The position numbers and the translations under genes are program-made. A stretch of DNA of 64,000 nucleotides, taken from assembly GCA_022826515.1 (NCBI GenBank), contig JAJDUT010000135.1, forward strand, positions 1 through 64,000. The letters run 5' to 3'. The notes beneath the pieces were generated by a model. That model saw only the letters and a program-made list of their open reading frames with translations, was not told the DNA's origin and searched no databases. How positions within the stretch are numbered: the first letter of the stretch is position 1; every line of letters begins with the position of its first letter. This document shows, piece by piece, positions 17,545 through 26,066 of this stretch. The DNA comes from Candidatus Latescibacterota bacterium (GTDB lineage Bacteria > Latescibacterota > UBA2968 > UBA8231).

Positions 17545-18600
17545 TTACTCAAAGAAGGCAGCGTAATCGCCGTAGCCTTCCTTGGCCAAATCCTCGACGG
17601 GAATAAAGCGCAGAGCCGCCGAGTTGATGCAGTAGCGCAGTCCGGTGGGGGGCGGGCCGTCCGGAAAGACGTGCCCGAGGTGCGAGTCGGCGTATTTGCT
17701 GCGCACTTCGACGCGGGTCATAAACAGCGAATTGTCGGTGTGCTCGACGATATGATCCGGCTCTAGAGGCTGGGTAAAGCTGGGCCAGCCAGTGCCGGAT
17801 TTGAACTTGTGCTGCGAGCTAAAGAGGGGTTCGCCAGAAACGATATCGACGTAGATGCCCACGGCCTTATTGTCCCAATACAGGTTGTGGAAGGGCCGCT
17901 CGGTGGCATCTTCCTGCGTGACCCGGAATTGCAAGTTCGTGAGTTTGGCGCGCAAGGAGTCTATGGGAGGTTTGGCGTACTGGACGCTGGCCGTTGGCGT
18001 CGGGAGGTCTTTGCTCCACGTCTCTTCGATAAAGCGGTCGCGGCCCGATCCTCGACGGTAGCGCTGGTAGTGCTGGGGATTCTTGCGATAGTAGTCTTGG
18101 TGGTACTCCTCGGCCTGATAAAAAGTAGCGGCTGAGCGGATAGGCGTGACGATGGGTTTTTCAAAGCGGCCCGATGCGTCGAGGGCTTGTTTGCTGGCTT
18201 CGGCTAAGGCGCGTTGCTCTTCATCGTGGTAAAATATGGCTGAGGTATATTGATGGCCGCGGTCGTAAAAGGAACCCCCTGAATCGGTGGGGTCGAATTG
18301 ACGCCAGTAGATGTCGAGAAGCTGGCTATAGGAGACGACCTCGGGGTCGAAGGTGACCAGCACGGATTCTATGTGCTTAGTCGCGCCGGAGCTGACTTGC
18401 TTGTAAGTCGGGTTTTCGCGCTCGCCGCCGGTGTAGCCGGAAACGGCTGAGACGACCCCCTCGACCTTGTCAAAGGGCGCTTCGATGCACCAGAAACATC
18501 CCCCGGCAAACGTCGCTTGGGCGTGGTCTTGAGCGCGGCTGGTTTGAATGCTAAGCACACACAGGGCCGCGCCGGTTAGAATGAGTAGTTTGGCTTTCAT
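17545..18600 (-). CDS. msrAB: Secreted MsrA-MsrB fusion, peptide methionine sulfoxide reductase
   Basis: 351 residues. A signal peptide (about 1-23, ending in SRAQ) is followed by MsrA with the catalytic motif GGCFWC (C35). The C-terminal MsrB domain has GTGWPSF and the catalytic Cys in [12 protein letters not shown]. The MsrB part lacks the CxxC zinc pairs. It repairs both diastereomers of methionine sulfoxide in exported proteins, in the periplasm or at the outer membrane. An AAGGAGGAG site precedes the ATG. It reads away from the Omp85 gene on the same strand and ends at the shared terminator. Confidence 0.95.
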   Translation of the reverse strand: MKAKLLILTGAALCVLSIQTSRAQDHAQATFAGGCFWCIEAPFDKVEGVVSAVSGYTGGERENPTYKQVSSGATKHIESVLVTFDPEVVSYSQLLDIYWRQFDPTDSGGSFYDRGHQYTSAIFYHDEEQRALAEASKQALDASGRFEKPIVTPIRSAATFYQAEEYHQDYYRKNPQHYQRYRRGSGRDRFIEETWSKDLPTPTASVQYAKPPIDSLRAKLTNLQFRVTQEDATERPFHNLYWDNKAVGIYVDIVSGEPLFSSQHKFKSGTGWPSFTQPLEPDHIVEHTDNSLFMTRVEVRSKYADSHLGHVFPDGPPPTGLRYCINSAALRFIPVEDLAKEGYGDYAAFFE

Positions 18601-18663
18601 AGCTCCTCCTTTTGCGTTGGTCTTCTCAATAGACGCTCTAAGTATGCCAAAAGGTCCACAATA

Positions 18664-20163
18664 TTAAAAGTACTGCCCCATTCCCACGGATAACTCGTAC
18701 GAGCCTTCCTCTAATCCGTAGGCAATATCGCCGCGCAGTACCGGCGTGTTGTACACCTTGGGCCAGCCTAGGCGGATGCCCAAGCCAGGGGAACAGACCA
18801 AATTTGCCCTTTTGCTATCGGGTGTCCAAGCTGCGCCGCAATCCACAAAGGCGGCACTGGCGAGGGTGTACCAAGGTCGGCGAATCAAAGTGGGCCGCGC
18901 TTCTACGTTAAAAATTACGCGCCTAGTGCCGTCGTAGCGCCGAGGGGCATAGCCGCGCAAGCCGCGCGTTAGGCCGAGGAGGAGCTGGTCGGCGTCCTCG
19001 CTGCGGTGCAGTGCTTCCCAAGCGGTGCGCAAGGCGAGCGAATGAGCCACTCCCAGCCGGAAGTACGCGGTCGCGGATGCTGAGGCGAAGAGGTTGTAAA
19101 ATTTCCCCTCGCCTCGGTACGCGCTGGTGAACAAGGTCAGTTCGGCGTAGCTGTGCTTGGTCGGCTCGAATCGGGGGGCTAGCTGCGCCTGATAGAAGGA
19201 AAAGGTCTGATCCGCTCCTAATGAACGATGGGCGAAGCCCCAACGCAGCGACAGCCAACTGCCCGTTTGTAAGTCTTCCAGTGGGCCTAAGTTGCGGATG
19301 TAGCGGGTGCGCTTATAGCGGGGATGCCACACGATAAGGCCGACGCTCGGCGCGATCCGCGTTCGGTCGGAGGGCGCGTATCCATCGCTTGAACTCGCGG
19401 TAAATCGGCGACGGGAAACTTGCAATTGCACCGAGGGGCGCACCTTCGTCTGTTCGCCATAGGAGTGAGTCAGCCAAATGCGGCCGCCGTCGAGTGCGTC
19501 TTGATAGCGCGTTACGAGTTGGCCCTCCGAGTACAAGCGCTGCACGGCCTGTTGGCTGAACAGGGAAAAACCATAGGCGTGGCGATCGGCTAGGGTGGCA
19601 AAAGGCTGCGAGAAAGTTAGGGCATGGGCATGGCCTTCAGCACCTGCGGCGAGCTGGGCCGCCAAGGCGCGTCGGCTACCGTTGAGGCGTGGTTCGGCAA
19701 AGAGCAATTCGGCCCAAGGACCGGAAATGGCCCGGTCTTCAAAGCCCAGGCGCAGGCGTTGGCCGCGGCCGCGAAAATTGTAGTCGAGCGCAACCGCGCC
19801 GAAGCTCAGTTCGTCGATTTGTCCTGAGATTAAGGGGGACAAGGCGCGCGAGTAGAGATCTTCTACCGAGACCGTCACTTCGACGCCTTCGGGCCGGTCG
19901 AATAAGCGAATCTGTACTTCGCCGATAAACAACAAGCGCCGCAAATTGCGCGCTGTTTCGGCAACGTGGGTGGAATCGAGGAAATCGCCTGCGGCAAAGA
20001 GCAGTTCGCGGCGAATGACCTGTTCGTCAGTGCGCTCAAGGCCGTGGATGACAATGCGGTGAATGCGTGGAGAATCATCCCCGGCGCGTGCATGTCCGGC
20101 TGAGAGCAAAAGGATCGCAAGCAGGAAGCTGCGACCCAACGAGAAATATGGGTGGTACAACAT
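18664..20163 (-). CDS. Omp85/TamA-like outer-membrane barrel with one POTRA-like domain
   Basis: 499 residues. A signal peptide (about 1-27, ending HARA) leads into one POTRA-like domain (about 32-100, IHRIVIHGLERTDEQVIRRE). The remainder is an alternating beta-barrel ending in SVGMGQYF, a typical terminal beta-signal with C-terminal Phe. The barrel carries the Omp85 lid signature GLRGYAPRRYDG. BamA has five POTRA domains and TamA three, so this is a minimal member, perhaps a specialised secretion or insertion pore. It is about 63 bp upstream of msrAB on the same strand. Substrate unknown. Confidence 0.85.
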   Translation of the reverse strand: MLYHPYFSLGRSFLLAILLLSAGHARAGDDSPRIHRIVIHGLERTDEQVIRRELLFAAGDFLDSTHVAETARNLRRLLFIGEVQIRLFDRPEGVEVTVSVEDLYSRALSPLISGQIDELSFGAVALDYNFRGRGQRLRLGFEDRAISGPWAELLFAEPRLNGSRRALAAQLAAGAEGHAHALTFSQPFATLADRHAYGFSLFSQQAVQRLYSEGQLVTRYQDALDGGRIWLTHSYGEQTKVRPSVQLQVSRRRFTASSSDGYAPSDRTRIAPSVGLIVWHPRYKRTRYIRNLGPLEDLQTGSWLSLRWGFAHRSLGADQTFSFYQAQLAPRFEPTKHSYAELTLFTSAYRGEGKFYNLFASASATAYFRLGVAHSLALRTAWEALHRSEDADQLLLGLTRGLRGYAPRRYDGTRRVIFNVEARPTLIRRPWYTLASAAFVDCGAAWTPDSKRANLVCSPGLGIRLGWPKVYNTPVLRGDIAYGLEEGSYELSVGMGQYF

Positions 20164-20338
20164 AGGCTAGGGAATCAGGTGCAATTTGGCGGCTATCTTA
20201 ACCGCTATAGAACCAGTTTGTCAAACCACAGTCTGTGCAAAAAGTACGCTGAGAGAAAGTTGACAGTACGTGCGAGAACGGCCTTATTCTCGCGCTCTAA
20301 GTTCGTCTCGTCAGCTTCATTACTTGGGGGAATTTGCG

Positions 20339-21001
20339 ATGCTAAAGAATATTCTTCGATCTTGGGGGCGACCTGCGTGGATCTTTGCTGGGATCCTCGG
20401 AGCCATCGGGTGCAGCCAAAATTTCAGCGACCAAGAGCCGGCGGCGGCCATGGCTGAGCGGGGACTCACTGCCCGCTCCACAACCAGTGCAACACCAGCA
20501 CCCGCTTTGAGTCAGGCGAGCGGTCGACAGGCGCTGGGACCACTCAGCGCGGTGGCTCCCAAAGGCTGGGTGGCGCAGCAGCCGTCCAGCTCCATGCGGG
20601 TGGCCCAATACGGCCTCCCTGGCCCGGCCGGCGAAGCGACATTGGGCATCTTTTTCTTTGGCCCAGGGCAAGGCGGAAGCGTGGAGGCCAACATCGAGCG
20701 CTGGCACGGCCAGTTCACCGAGGGGGATGGCCAACCGGCTCAAGGGCGGCGTTGGACAAGGCAGGTGGGGGACATCGAGATAACCGGACTCGATATCAGC
20801 GGCACCTTCTCTGCGGGAATGGGGATGGGGGACACAACGCCCCAAGCTGACTCCCGGATGCTTGGGGCCATTGCCGTCCACCGCTCGGGTACAGTGTTTT
20901 TCAAGATGACAGGGCCAGCCCAGACCGTCGAGCAATGGGTCGCTAGCTTTGATGAGTTTTTGGGCACTTTGCAAGCCGGCTCCGTTGAGCCTGCATACTG
21001 A
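20339..21001 (+). CDS. Putative lipoprotein, unknown function
   Basis: 220 residues from the ATG after TGGGGG; the frame is open upstream, but this start gives a proper export signal. A hydrophobic signal ends in the lipobox GAIGC (Cys near residue 25). A Ser/Thr/Ala-rich linker follows (about 30-75). The globular domain contains GWVAQQPSSSMRVAQYGLPG and looks like the domain used to estimate surface or stress proteins with small beta-sandwiches, but I do not recognise a named family. It is probably anchored in the periplasm. The HTH-MBL gene starts 6 bp after its stop. Confidence 0.75.
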   Translation: MLKNILRSWGRPAWIFAGILGAIGCSQNFSDQEPAAAMAERGLTARSTTSATPAPALSQASGRQALGPLSAVAPKGWVAQQPSSSMRVAQYGLPGPAGEATLGIFFFGPGQGGSVEANIERWHGQFTEGDGQPAQGRRWTRQVGDIEITGLDISGTFSAGMGMGDTTPQADSRMLGAIAVHRSGTVFFKMTGPAQTVEQWVASFDEFLGTLQAGSVEPAY

Positions 21002-21007
21002 GGGAAC

Positions 21008-21850
21008 ATGTACACGCAATTAGAGGATGAATTCGGCGACGTCGTCGGCAAGGCCCGGCGCGGGCAGGAGATTGCAGTCGTAGCACTGGCCGGTCGGGTG
21101 GGACTGACTGCCGGGGATATTGCAAAAATCGAAGACTACGAACTGATCCCGGCCGCAGATGCGATAGAGCGACTGGCCCAAGTGCTCGGCTTACATTCGG
21201 ACAAATTGCAGGCGAGTGCAGCGCAGGCATTCTTCCCGCGCGATCCGGCGGGCCGCTCGATTGCCGAGGCTCAGGTGGAGATGATGGTGCTCGGCAGCGG
21301 CTTTCTGATGAACGGCTACATCGTCGGCTGTGCGGCAACGGGCCGGGCCGCGATTATCGACCCAGGGTTTGACGCGGATAAAATCCTCCAGCACTTGGCC
21401 GCCTCCGGGCTAACGGTCGAACAGATCTTGCTGACGCACGGGCACCAAGACCACATCAGCGCCCTCGCTGAGATTAGTCAGGCCACGGATGCGCCAACGC
21501 GAATCCACAGCGGCGATTTGACCCTAACGGGCAGCTTGGCCGATCGAATCGCGGGAGACCTAGCCGAAGGCGACGTCGTATCCATCGGCCAATTGCGCTT
21601 TGAGGTTCGCTCTACGCCTGGACATACGGCGGGCGGCATCAGCTTAGTCCACGAAGAAATAGCGTTTGTCGGGGATGCGCTTTTCGCGGGTTCGCTCGGC
21701 GGCACCCGCAGCGTGGGCAACTACCGGATGCAGCGCCAAGCCGTGGCTGAGAAGCTACTCAGTCTAGACGCAAACGTCGCGCTCTTTCCCGGGCATGGAC
21801 CGGCTACTACTGTGGGGGAAGAACGGGAGAACAATCCGTTTTTCTTATAA
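21008..21850 (+). CDS. MBL-fold hydrolase with an N-terminal XRE-like helix-turn-helix
   Basis: 280 residues. The first 75 or so read as an XRE-type HTH (VVALAGRVGLTAGDIAKIED, then IERLAQVLGLHSDKL). The remainder is a metallo-beta-lactamase fold with the metal motif THGHQDH, then TPGHTAGG, GDALFAGS and FPGHGP, the glyoxalase II/YcbL style. Hydrolases of this fold normally lack a DNA-binding domain. The fusion may make expression respond to substrate, or the HTH may only mediate dimerisation. It is co-transcribed with the lipoprotein gene in front. The hairpin at 21877-21910 likely ends transcription. Confidence 0.85.
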   Translation: MYTQLEDEFGDVVGKARRGQEIAVVALAGRVGLTAGDIAKIEDYELIPAADAIERLAQVLGLHSDKLQASAAQAFFPRDPAGRSIAEAQVEMMVLGSGFLMNGYIVGCAATGRAAIIDPGFDADKILQHLAASGLTVEQILLTHGHQDHISALAEISQATDAPTRIHSGDLTLTGSLADRIAGDLAEGDVVSIGQLRFEVRSTPGHTAGGISLVHEEIAFVGDALFAGSLGGTRSVGNYRMQRQAVAEKLLSLDANVALFPGHGPATTVGEERENNPFFL

Positions 21851-21874
21851 GGCTTTCAAACGTCGCTGAGACGA

Positions 21875-22690
21875 TTACGGGGAGTCTGCCGCTGGAGGGG
21901 GACTCCCCGTTTCTTTGTTCTCGTTTAGTGCCCAGTCGTATTCGTTGTATTCGATGGCTATATCTTCGGTCAGCCTAGCGGCTAGGTCCGGGAGAAGATA
22001 CGGGCGCAGGTAGTTGACGATGGTAGGCATGTCTTCGGGATTGGGGCGGTTGGGTGGAAACCAAGCCGTGAAGTCCTCTCCGTACCAGTCGAGAATTTTG
22101 GACAGGTGGAGCCGATTCTCTTGCAGGCTCACGTGGTTGGGGTCTTGGGCAAAGCGCGTTAGCGCTCGTTCCAAGTGGGCGTCGAGATCGGGGGCGGTAA
22201 AGGCCCGGTTGTCCAGTTGCGGGCAGCTCAGGGCCGCGCAGTTGACCGCAAAGTGGATGCGCGGCTCTTGGTAGGTTGGGCGGATGATTTTGTTTTCAAT
22301 GTGATCCAGCGTCATTTCGCGTCCCCCAGCGACAAAGGTCTGGCGGTTGAAAAAACCGCTGAGCACAAAGGCATCCTTGACGCTGGCGATGGGATAGGCG
22401 TCGATGACGCCCCGCAGAGTAAAGGCGTTGTACGCATTGATCCAGTAGGCGAGTTCGTGTTCGCGGGTGGGGAAGCGGTCGGGGTGGCTTGCGGGGCTAT
22501 AGAGGCCGAGGCTATCGACATAGGAGTCGAGTTGGGCGCGGTCTCTGGCTAGGGCAGCGTAGCGGACCAAGCCTTGGTCATCCACGTACTCTTGCAGCAC
22601 TTGGTCGAAGGGGCCGTGGTCAAAGGGAGGGGCCGCGCAAAGAGCGACCGGGACGAGCAGGCACGAGAGCAGGGAATAAGGTGAGCGCAT
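21875..22690 (-). CDS. Secreted DUF547 protein
   Basis: 271 residues with a signal peptide (about 1-19). The DUF547 pattern includes ELAYWINAYNAFTLRGVIDAYP, then IHFAVNCAALSCPQL and a C-terminal YGEDF block. The family is widespread and resembles cysteine peptidase/transglutaminase-like folds, but its activity is not established. The last codons also form the arm of the convergent terminator. It reads away from the sulfatase remnant that starts at 22727. Confidence 0.88.
   Translation of the reverse strand: MRSPYSLLSCLLVPVALCAAPPFDHGPFDQVLQEYVDDQGLVRYAALARDRAQLDSYVDSLGLYSPASHPDRFPTREHELAYWINAYNAFTLRGVIDAYPIASVKDAFVLSGFFNRQTFVAGGREMTLDHIENKIIRPTYQEPRIHFAVNCAALSCPQLDNRAFTAPDLDAHLERALTRFAQDPNHVSLQENRLHLSKILDWYGEDFTAWFPPNRPNPEDMPTIVNYLRPYLLPDLAARLTEDIAIEYNEYDWALNENKETGSPPPAADSP
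21877..21910 (+). terminator. Terminator of the lipoprotein/MBL operon, overlapping the DUF547 3' end
   Basis: ACGGGGAGTC (21877-21886) pairs perfectly with GACTCCCCGT (21901-21910) and is followed by TTCTTTGTTC. It lies inside the final codons of the convergent DUF547 gene. Confidence 0.7.
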
Positions 22691-22726
22691 AGTTTTTCCA
22701 ATGGGTTCGGATGGAGATAAGAATGT

Positions 22727-22956
22727 ATGAATAGACCCAATTTTGTGCTAATTACGGCAGACGATATGAACTGGGATGCGGTAGGGGCATTTGGGTGTCC
22801 GACCGAGGTTCACGCAATTTCACCAGACTTCGGCGCGGCGCAATTATCCCATGCGGTGCGTGCAAAACGCGCGATTCGGGTCGCGCATCGCAGCAGGCAC
22901 TGGATGATTTGATGGATCACCTCGCGGATACAATTGGCAAGCGTGCGGACGAATAG
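22727..22956 (+). pseudogene. Sulfatase remnant: three scraps in three frames
   Basis: From ATG 22727 the frame gives MNRPNFVLITADDMNWDAVG, the unmistakable N-terminus of a type I sulfatase. The frame then drifts. From 22800, in a second frame, RFTQFHQTSARRNYPMRC appears, which matches the region near the C-terminus of sulfamidase/heparan-type sulfatases. From 22873, in a third frame, SQQALDDLMDHLADTIGK and a stop at 22956 read as a sulfatase C-terminus. The roughly 400 central residues, including the formylglycine motif, are gone. It is a decayed gene with at least two internal deletions. Such bacteria often carry many sulfatases. Confidence 0.75.
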
Positions 22957-22959
22957 GTG

Positions 22960-25008
22960 ATGGACGCCATTCGACGAGAGGGGGCCATTCCTTGGGGCCT
23001 AGCTCTGTTGTGGCTGTTGCTCTTTGTGGGCTCCATGCTCTACCACACAGGCGGTCGCTTGGCCCTGCCGCTGGACGATTCCTTCATCTATTTCCAATAC
23101 GCGTGGCAAGCCGCCCAAGGACACTTCCTCGAATACAACACCGGCGCGGAGCCAACGGCTGGCGCGACTAGTCTGCTGTACACCTTGTTGCTGGTTCCGG
23201 GCTTTTGGTTGGGGCTGGATGGGATGGGGATTGCGCTGTACGCGTTGGCATTAGGGGCTGTGTGGCTCGGGTTGAGCGCTTGGTTACTTCTGTTGCTGGG
23301 CCGCAAGTTGAGTGGGTCTTTCAGCGGCTGGGTGGCCGCGTTGATGTTCTTGTTGTGCGGCCCGCTGCTGTGGGGCTACTACAGCGGCATGGCGATCGGC
23401 CTCTTTGCCTGCGCCATCTTGCTGACTCTGTATCTGTACCTAATAGAAGACCGGTGCGCTCCGTTGGCAGCGACCTTGTTGGTGTTGGCGCGGCCCGAGG
23501 GGATCGCCTTGGTCTTGCTGCTGATAGCGCTAGTCGCCTATCGCCGGGCGTTGAATTGGCAGTGGGGGGTGCCTTTGGGGGCGTACGTGATCCAGGCTCT
23601 ACTGTTGGCTTGGTGGACGGGGGAGGCCGGGGCGTCTGGGGTCGAGGCCAAATGGCGCTTTGCCGAACCGCACGGCTCGTTGCCCGAGCAGGTCCGGGCC
23701 GTCTTTTTCGACTTCGCCGAATTTGTCAAAGGAATTCTCGCGGGGTCGCTGGGGCATCAGACCAGCGTCAATTTATACGCGTACGACGGCAACTATCGCC
23801 GCATAGTGTTTGCCCCGTTTGTCGCGCTCTTTGTTTTGGCTGAGCTAAGCTATCGGCTCTGGGGGGAACTGTCCGAGAGGAAGCTCGGAGTGGCGACACT
23901 GGGTGGGGCGTGGTTTGTCGGCGGCGTTTTACTTACCTGCACCCTCGTCGAATACGACGCCCACTTCAATCGCTACCAGCAGCCTTTCTTGCCGCTCTAC
24001 ATTCTCTTTGCCGCCTTGGGCTTGGGGCGCTTGGACGCGGTTGGGGGGGAATGGGGTCGCAAGCTGGCGCGGGGATTGGTTTGCTTTTTTGGCTTGTGGG
24101 GGTTGATGTCGGTGGGGTTTTTCGCGGTTGCGTACGGGGAAAATTGCAGCGATATCCGCAATCAGCAGGTCGAGATGGCGCGCTTTATAGACGCCGAACT
24201 ACCGCCCGATGCGCGCATCGCCGTCAACGACGCTGGTGCCCTGCGCTACTTCAGTGGCCGCCAAACCATCGACTTAGTCGGGTTGACCACGGCCGGGAAC
24301 AGTGCGCCTTGGCGGCACGGGAGTGGGTCGCTATTCGAGCGCTTGGAAGCCATGCCGCCGGAGCAGCGGCCGCAGTACTTCGCCATTTTTCCCAATTGGT
24401 TCAATTTCCCCGAGGGTCTCTTTTTGCAACCGCTGCACCGCATTCGCGTCTTTGAGCCGTCGATTATAGATGCGGAGAAGGTGTTGTATCAGGCGCATTG
24501 GGCCGCCGACCTCAGCGGCGAGGCCATCCGCAACCGGACGCTCTTAGCGGAGGGCTGGCGGGTGGTCGATAAAGTGGATGTGGCCGATTTGGCAAGCGAA
24601 CGTCGGCACGGCTACCGATCCAAGGTGTGGGTGCCCGGTAGCGGCGAGGCGAATCTGTTGATGGCACTGAGCACTACCGACGATCCCCGGGCTGTGTACA
24701 TCGACGGGGGCCGGACGGTAACAGGGGGTGAGCGAATGGAGGTGGCGCTGAATGCTGGCCAACCGGCGATGGTGATTATGCGGACGGTTACGGGGATTGC
24801 TCAGCACTTTGCGGTGTTCGCTAATGGGAAGAAGATCGCCAACGTGGAGTTGCCGGGGGGGCGGGGCCGTCAGTGGCTCGAACTAGTCGTCGGCCAGCTA
24901 GCGGCCTCGGATGTAAGCGGCCGCGTCGAGCTTGAGATGCGGCCGATCCACTTTGGCGGCGATTTGCGGCCAATTGTTTCGTTTCACTATTGGGTTTTGC
25001 AGCCGTGA
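22960..25008 (+). CDS. Multi-pass membrane protein, PMT/ArnT-like glycosyltransferase family
   Basis: About 682 residues; a GTG directly before the ATG is an equal alternative start. About ten hydrophobic segments occupy residues 10-400. The first periplasmic loop has the GT-C hallmark acidic motif PLDDSFIYFQYAW and EYNTGAEPTAGATSLLY. The C-terminal 280 residues are soluble and beta-rich. This matches lipid-linked-sugar-using transferases of the GT-C type, which glycosylate proteins or surface lipids at the outer face of the inner membrane. It follows the sulfatase remnant directly. A similar protein at 28965 shares the overall fold. Confidence 0.8.
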   Translation: MDAIRREGAIPWGLALLWLLLFVGSMLYHTGGRLALPLDDSFIYFQYAWQAAQGHFLEYNTGAEPTAGATSLLYTLLLVPGFWLGLDGMGIALYALALGAVWLGLSAWLLLLLGRKLSGSFSGWVAALMFLLCGPLLWGYYSGMAIGLFACAILLTLYLYLIEDRCAPLAATLLVLARPEGIALVLLLIALVAYRRALNWQWGVPLGAYVIQALLLAWWTGEAGASGVEAKWRFAEPHGSLPEQVRAVFFDFAEFVKGILAGSLGHQTSVNLYAYDGNYRRIVFAPFVALFVLAELSYRLWGELSERKLGVATLGGAWFVGGVLLTCTLVEYDAHFNRYQQPFLPLYILFAALGLGRLDAVGGEWGRKLARGLVCFFGLWGLMSVGFFAVAYGENCSDIRNQQVEMARFIDAELPPDARIAVNDAGALRYFSGRQTIDLVGLTTAGNSAPWRHGSGSLFERLEAMPPEQRPQYFAIFPNWFNFPEGLFLQPLHRIRVFEPSIIDAEKVLYQAHWAADLSGEAIRNRTLLAEGWRVVDKVDVADLASERRHGYRSKVWVPGSGEANLLMALSTTDDPRAVYIDGGRTVTGGERMEVALNAGQPAMVIMRTVTGIAQHFAVFANGKKIANVELPGGRGRQWLELVVGQLAASDVSGRVELEMRPIHFGGDLRPIVSFHYWVLQP

Positions 25009-25041
25009 CGCCGTGATTGACAATAATTGAGGAGAAAGACA

Positions 25042-25338
25042 ATGACCGTAACGTCTGCGATCCATCCGGGAGAACATTTGGCGGAGATTTTAGAAGAGCT
25101 CGGCATCAGTCAGTACCGTCTGGCCAAAGCCATTGGGGTGCCCCCAATACGAATTAATGAAATCGTCCACTGCCGCAGGTCGATTACGGCGGACACAGCC
25201 CTGCGGATCGGACAAGCTCTAGGGATGACCCCCGAGTTCTGGCTGAACCTCCAGCGGATGTACGATCTTGATCTCGCTCGCGCCTCGATTGACACCAGTG
25301 CTATTGAGCCGCTCGTCGAGGAATCTTCCGTTTCCTAG
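25042..25338 (+). CDS. HigA-family antitoxin-like regulator (no adjacent toxin)
   Basis: 98 residues from the ATG with GAGGAG in front. The sequence IHPGEHLAEILEELGISQYR followed by RINEIVHCRRSITADTALRIGQALGMTPEFWLNLQ is the standard HigA/VapI XRE domain. HigA normally follows higB on the same strand. Here only 33 bp separate it from the membrane-protein gene, so its toxin is missing. It converges with a separate higBA pair on the minus strand. Confidence 0.88.
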   Translation: MTVTSAIHPGEHLAEILEELGISQYRLAKAIGVPPIRINEIVHCRRSITADTALRIGQALGMTPEFWLNLQRMYDLDLARASIDTSAIEPLVEESSVS

Positions 25339-25366
25339 GAAGTGATCCAGCGAAATAATTGAGAAT

Positions 25367-25657
25367 TCACGCCGCATCCCCGGTAGCCTCGAAGCGGATG
25401 CTGAGTCGGGTGCCGGTGGCTTGGGCGATTTTCTCTAGGGTCTTGTAAGATGGATGGACGCGCCCGCTCTCAAGGCGAGCGACGACGGATTGCGTCGTCT
25501 TCATACGCATGGCGAGTTGTGCTTGTGTGAGGCCAGCTTTGGTACGGGTCTCTATCAGCAAGCGAGCCAACTCGAACTCTGGTCCAAGCTCTTGGTATGC
25601 TTTTCGGTACTCGGGTGTTTGGAGCCATTGTTTATGCAAGTCGCTGACTTTGCTCAT
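25367..25657 (-). CDS. HigA-type XRE antitoxin
   Basis: 96 residues. The C-terminal XRE helix-turn-helix reads LTQAQLAMRMKTTQSVVARL followed by SGRVHPSYKTLEKIAQATGT. The N-terminal extension contains the helix seen in HigA partners of Gp49-like toxins. The start overlaps the toxin stop by 4 bp, so translation is coupled. It should neutralise the toxin encoded at 25654-25980 and bind the inverted repeat at 25984-26011 to repress the pair. Confidence 0.9.
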   Translation of the reverse strand: MSKVSDLHKQWLQTPEYRKAYQELGPEFELARLLIETRTKAGLTQAQLAMRMKTTQSVVARLESGRVHPSYKTLEKIAQATGTRLSIRFEATGDAA

Positions 25658-25980
25658 GGCAGTATTTCCTTTGCACGTTGTAGTGCCAAATTAATTTCTT
25701 GGCGAGGCGTTTTTTGCGTCTTCTTGATAAAGATTCTCACCACTACGATCCGTTTGTTTTTTACGACGACATACAACGCTCGTGATGTCCCGTCCTTGCC
25801 GTTCAGGCGCATTTCCCAAAGCGGGCCGGTTAGGTGTCTGATGTGCGGTATGCCCATGCGCTCTAGGCCTACCGCCCCAATTAACTCGCAGGTACGGACG
25901 AACCGTGCTCGCATATCAACAGGGAGGGCATTAAGCTCCGCGTCCACAGTCTTACTCAATGTTTCAACGCTCCAACTCAC
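25654..25980 (-). CDS. HigB-like toxin, phage Gp49 family
   Basis: 108 residues from GTG. The RelE/HigB-like core has MGIPHIRHLTGPLWEMRLNG followed by SRALYVVVKNKRIVVVRIFIKKTQKTPRQEI, the Gp49-like HigB pattern with KTQKTP near the end. These toxins cleave mRNA on the ribosome. The toxin-first order (toxin, then antitoxin) is that of higBA. The promoter-derived start would lie at or next to the GTG, so the message may be leaderless. Confidence 0.9.
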   Translation of the reverse strand: MSWSVETLSKTVDAELNALPVDMRARFVRTCELIGAVGLERMGIPHIRHLTGPLWEMRLNGKDGTSRALYVVVKNKRIVVVRIFIKKTQKTPRQEINLALQRAKEILP

Positions 25981-25983
25981 GAC

Positions 25984-26015
25984 ATCAGTATAGCATATTT
26001 GCTATGCTGATGCAA
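25984..26015 (-). promoter_or_regulatory. higBA promoter with overlapping operator
   Basis: On the minus strand, TTGCAT (26010-26015), exactly 17 bp and TATACT (25987-25992) make a sigma-70 promoter. An inverted repeat, ATCAGTATAGCA (25984-25995) against TGCTATGCTGAT (26000-26011), matches at 11 of 12 positions. It covers the -10 box and the whole spacer, ideal for autorepression by the antitoxin. The predicted start is at about 25980, the first base of the toxin GTG. Confidence 0.8.
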
Positions 26016-26066
26016 TTTGCCAAAGTTCTTCGCAGCCTGCATTCGATGCCCATCAATGCTTCCCGA

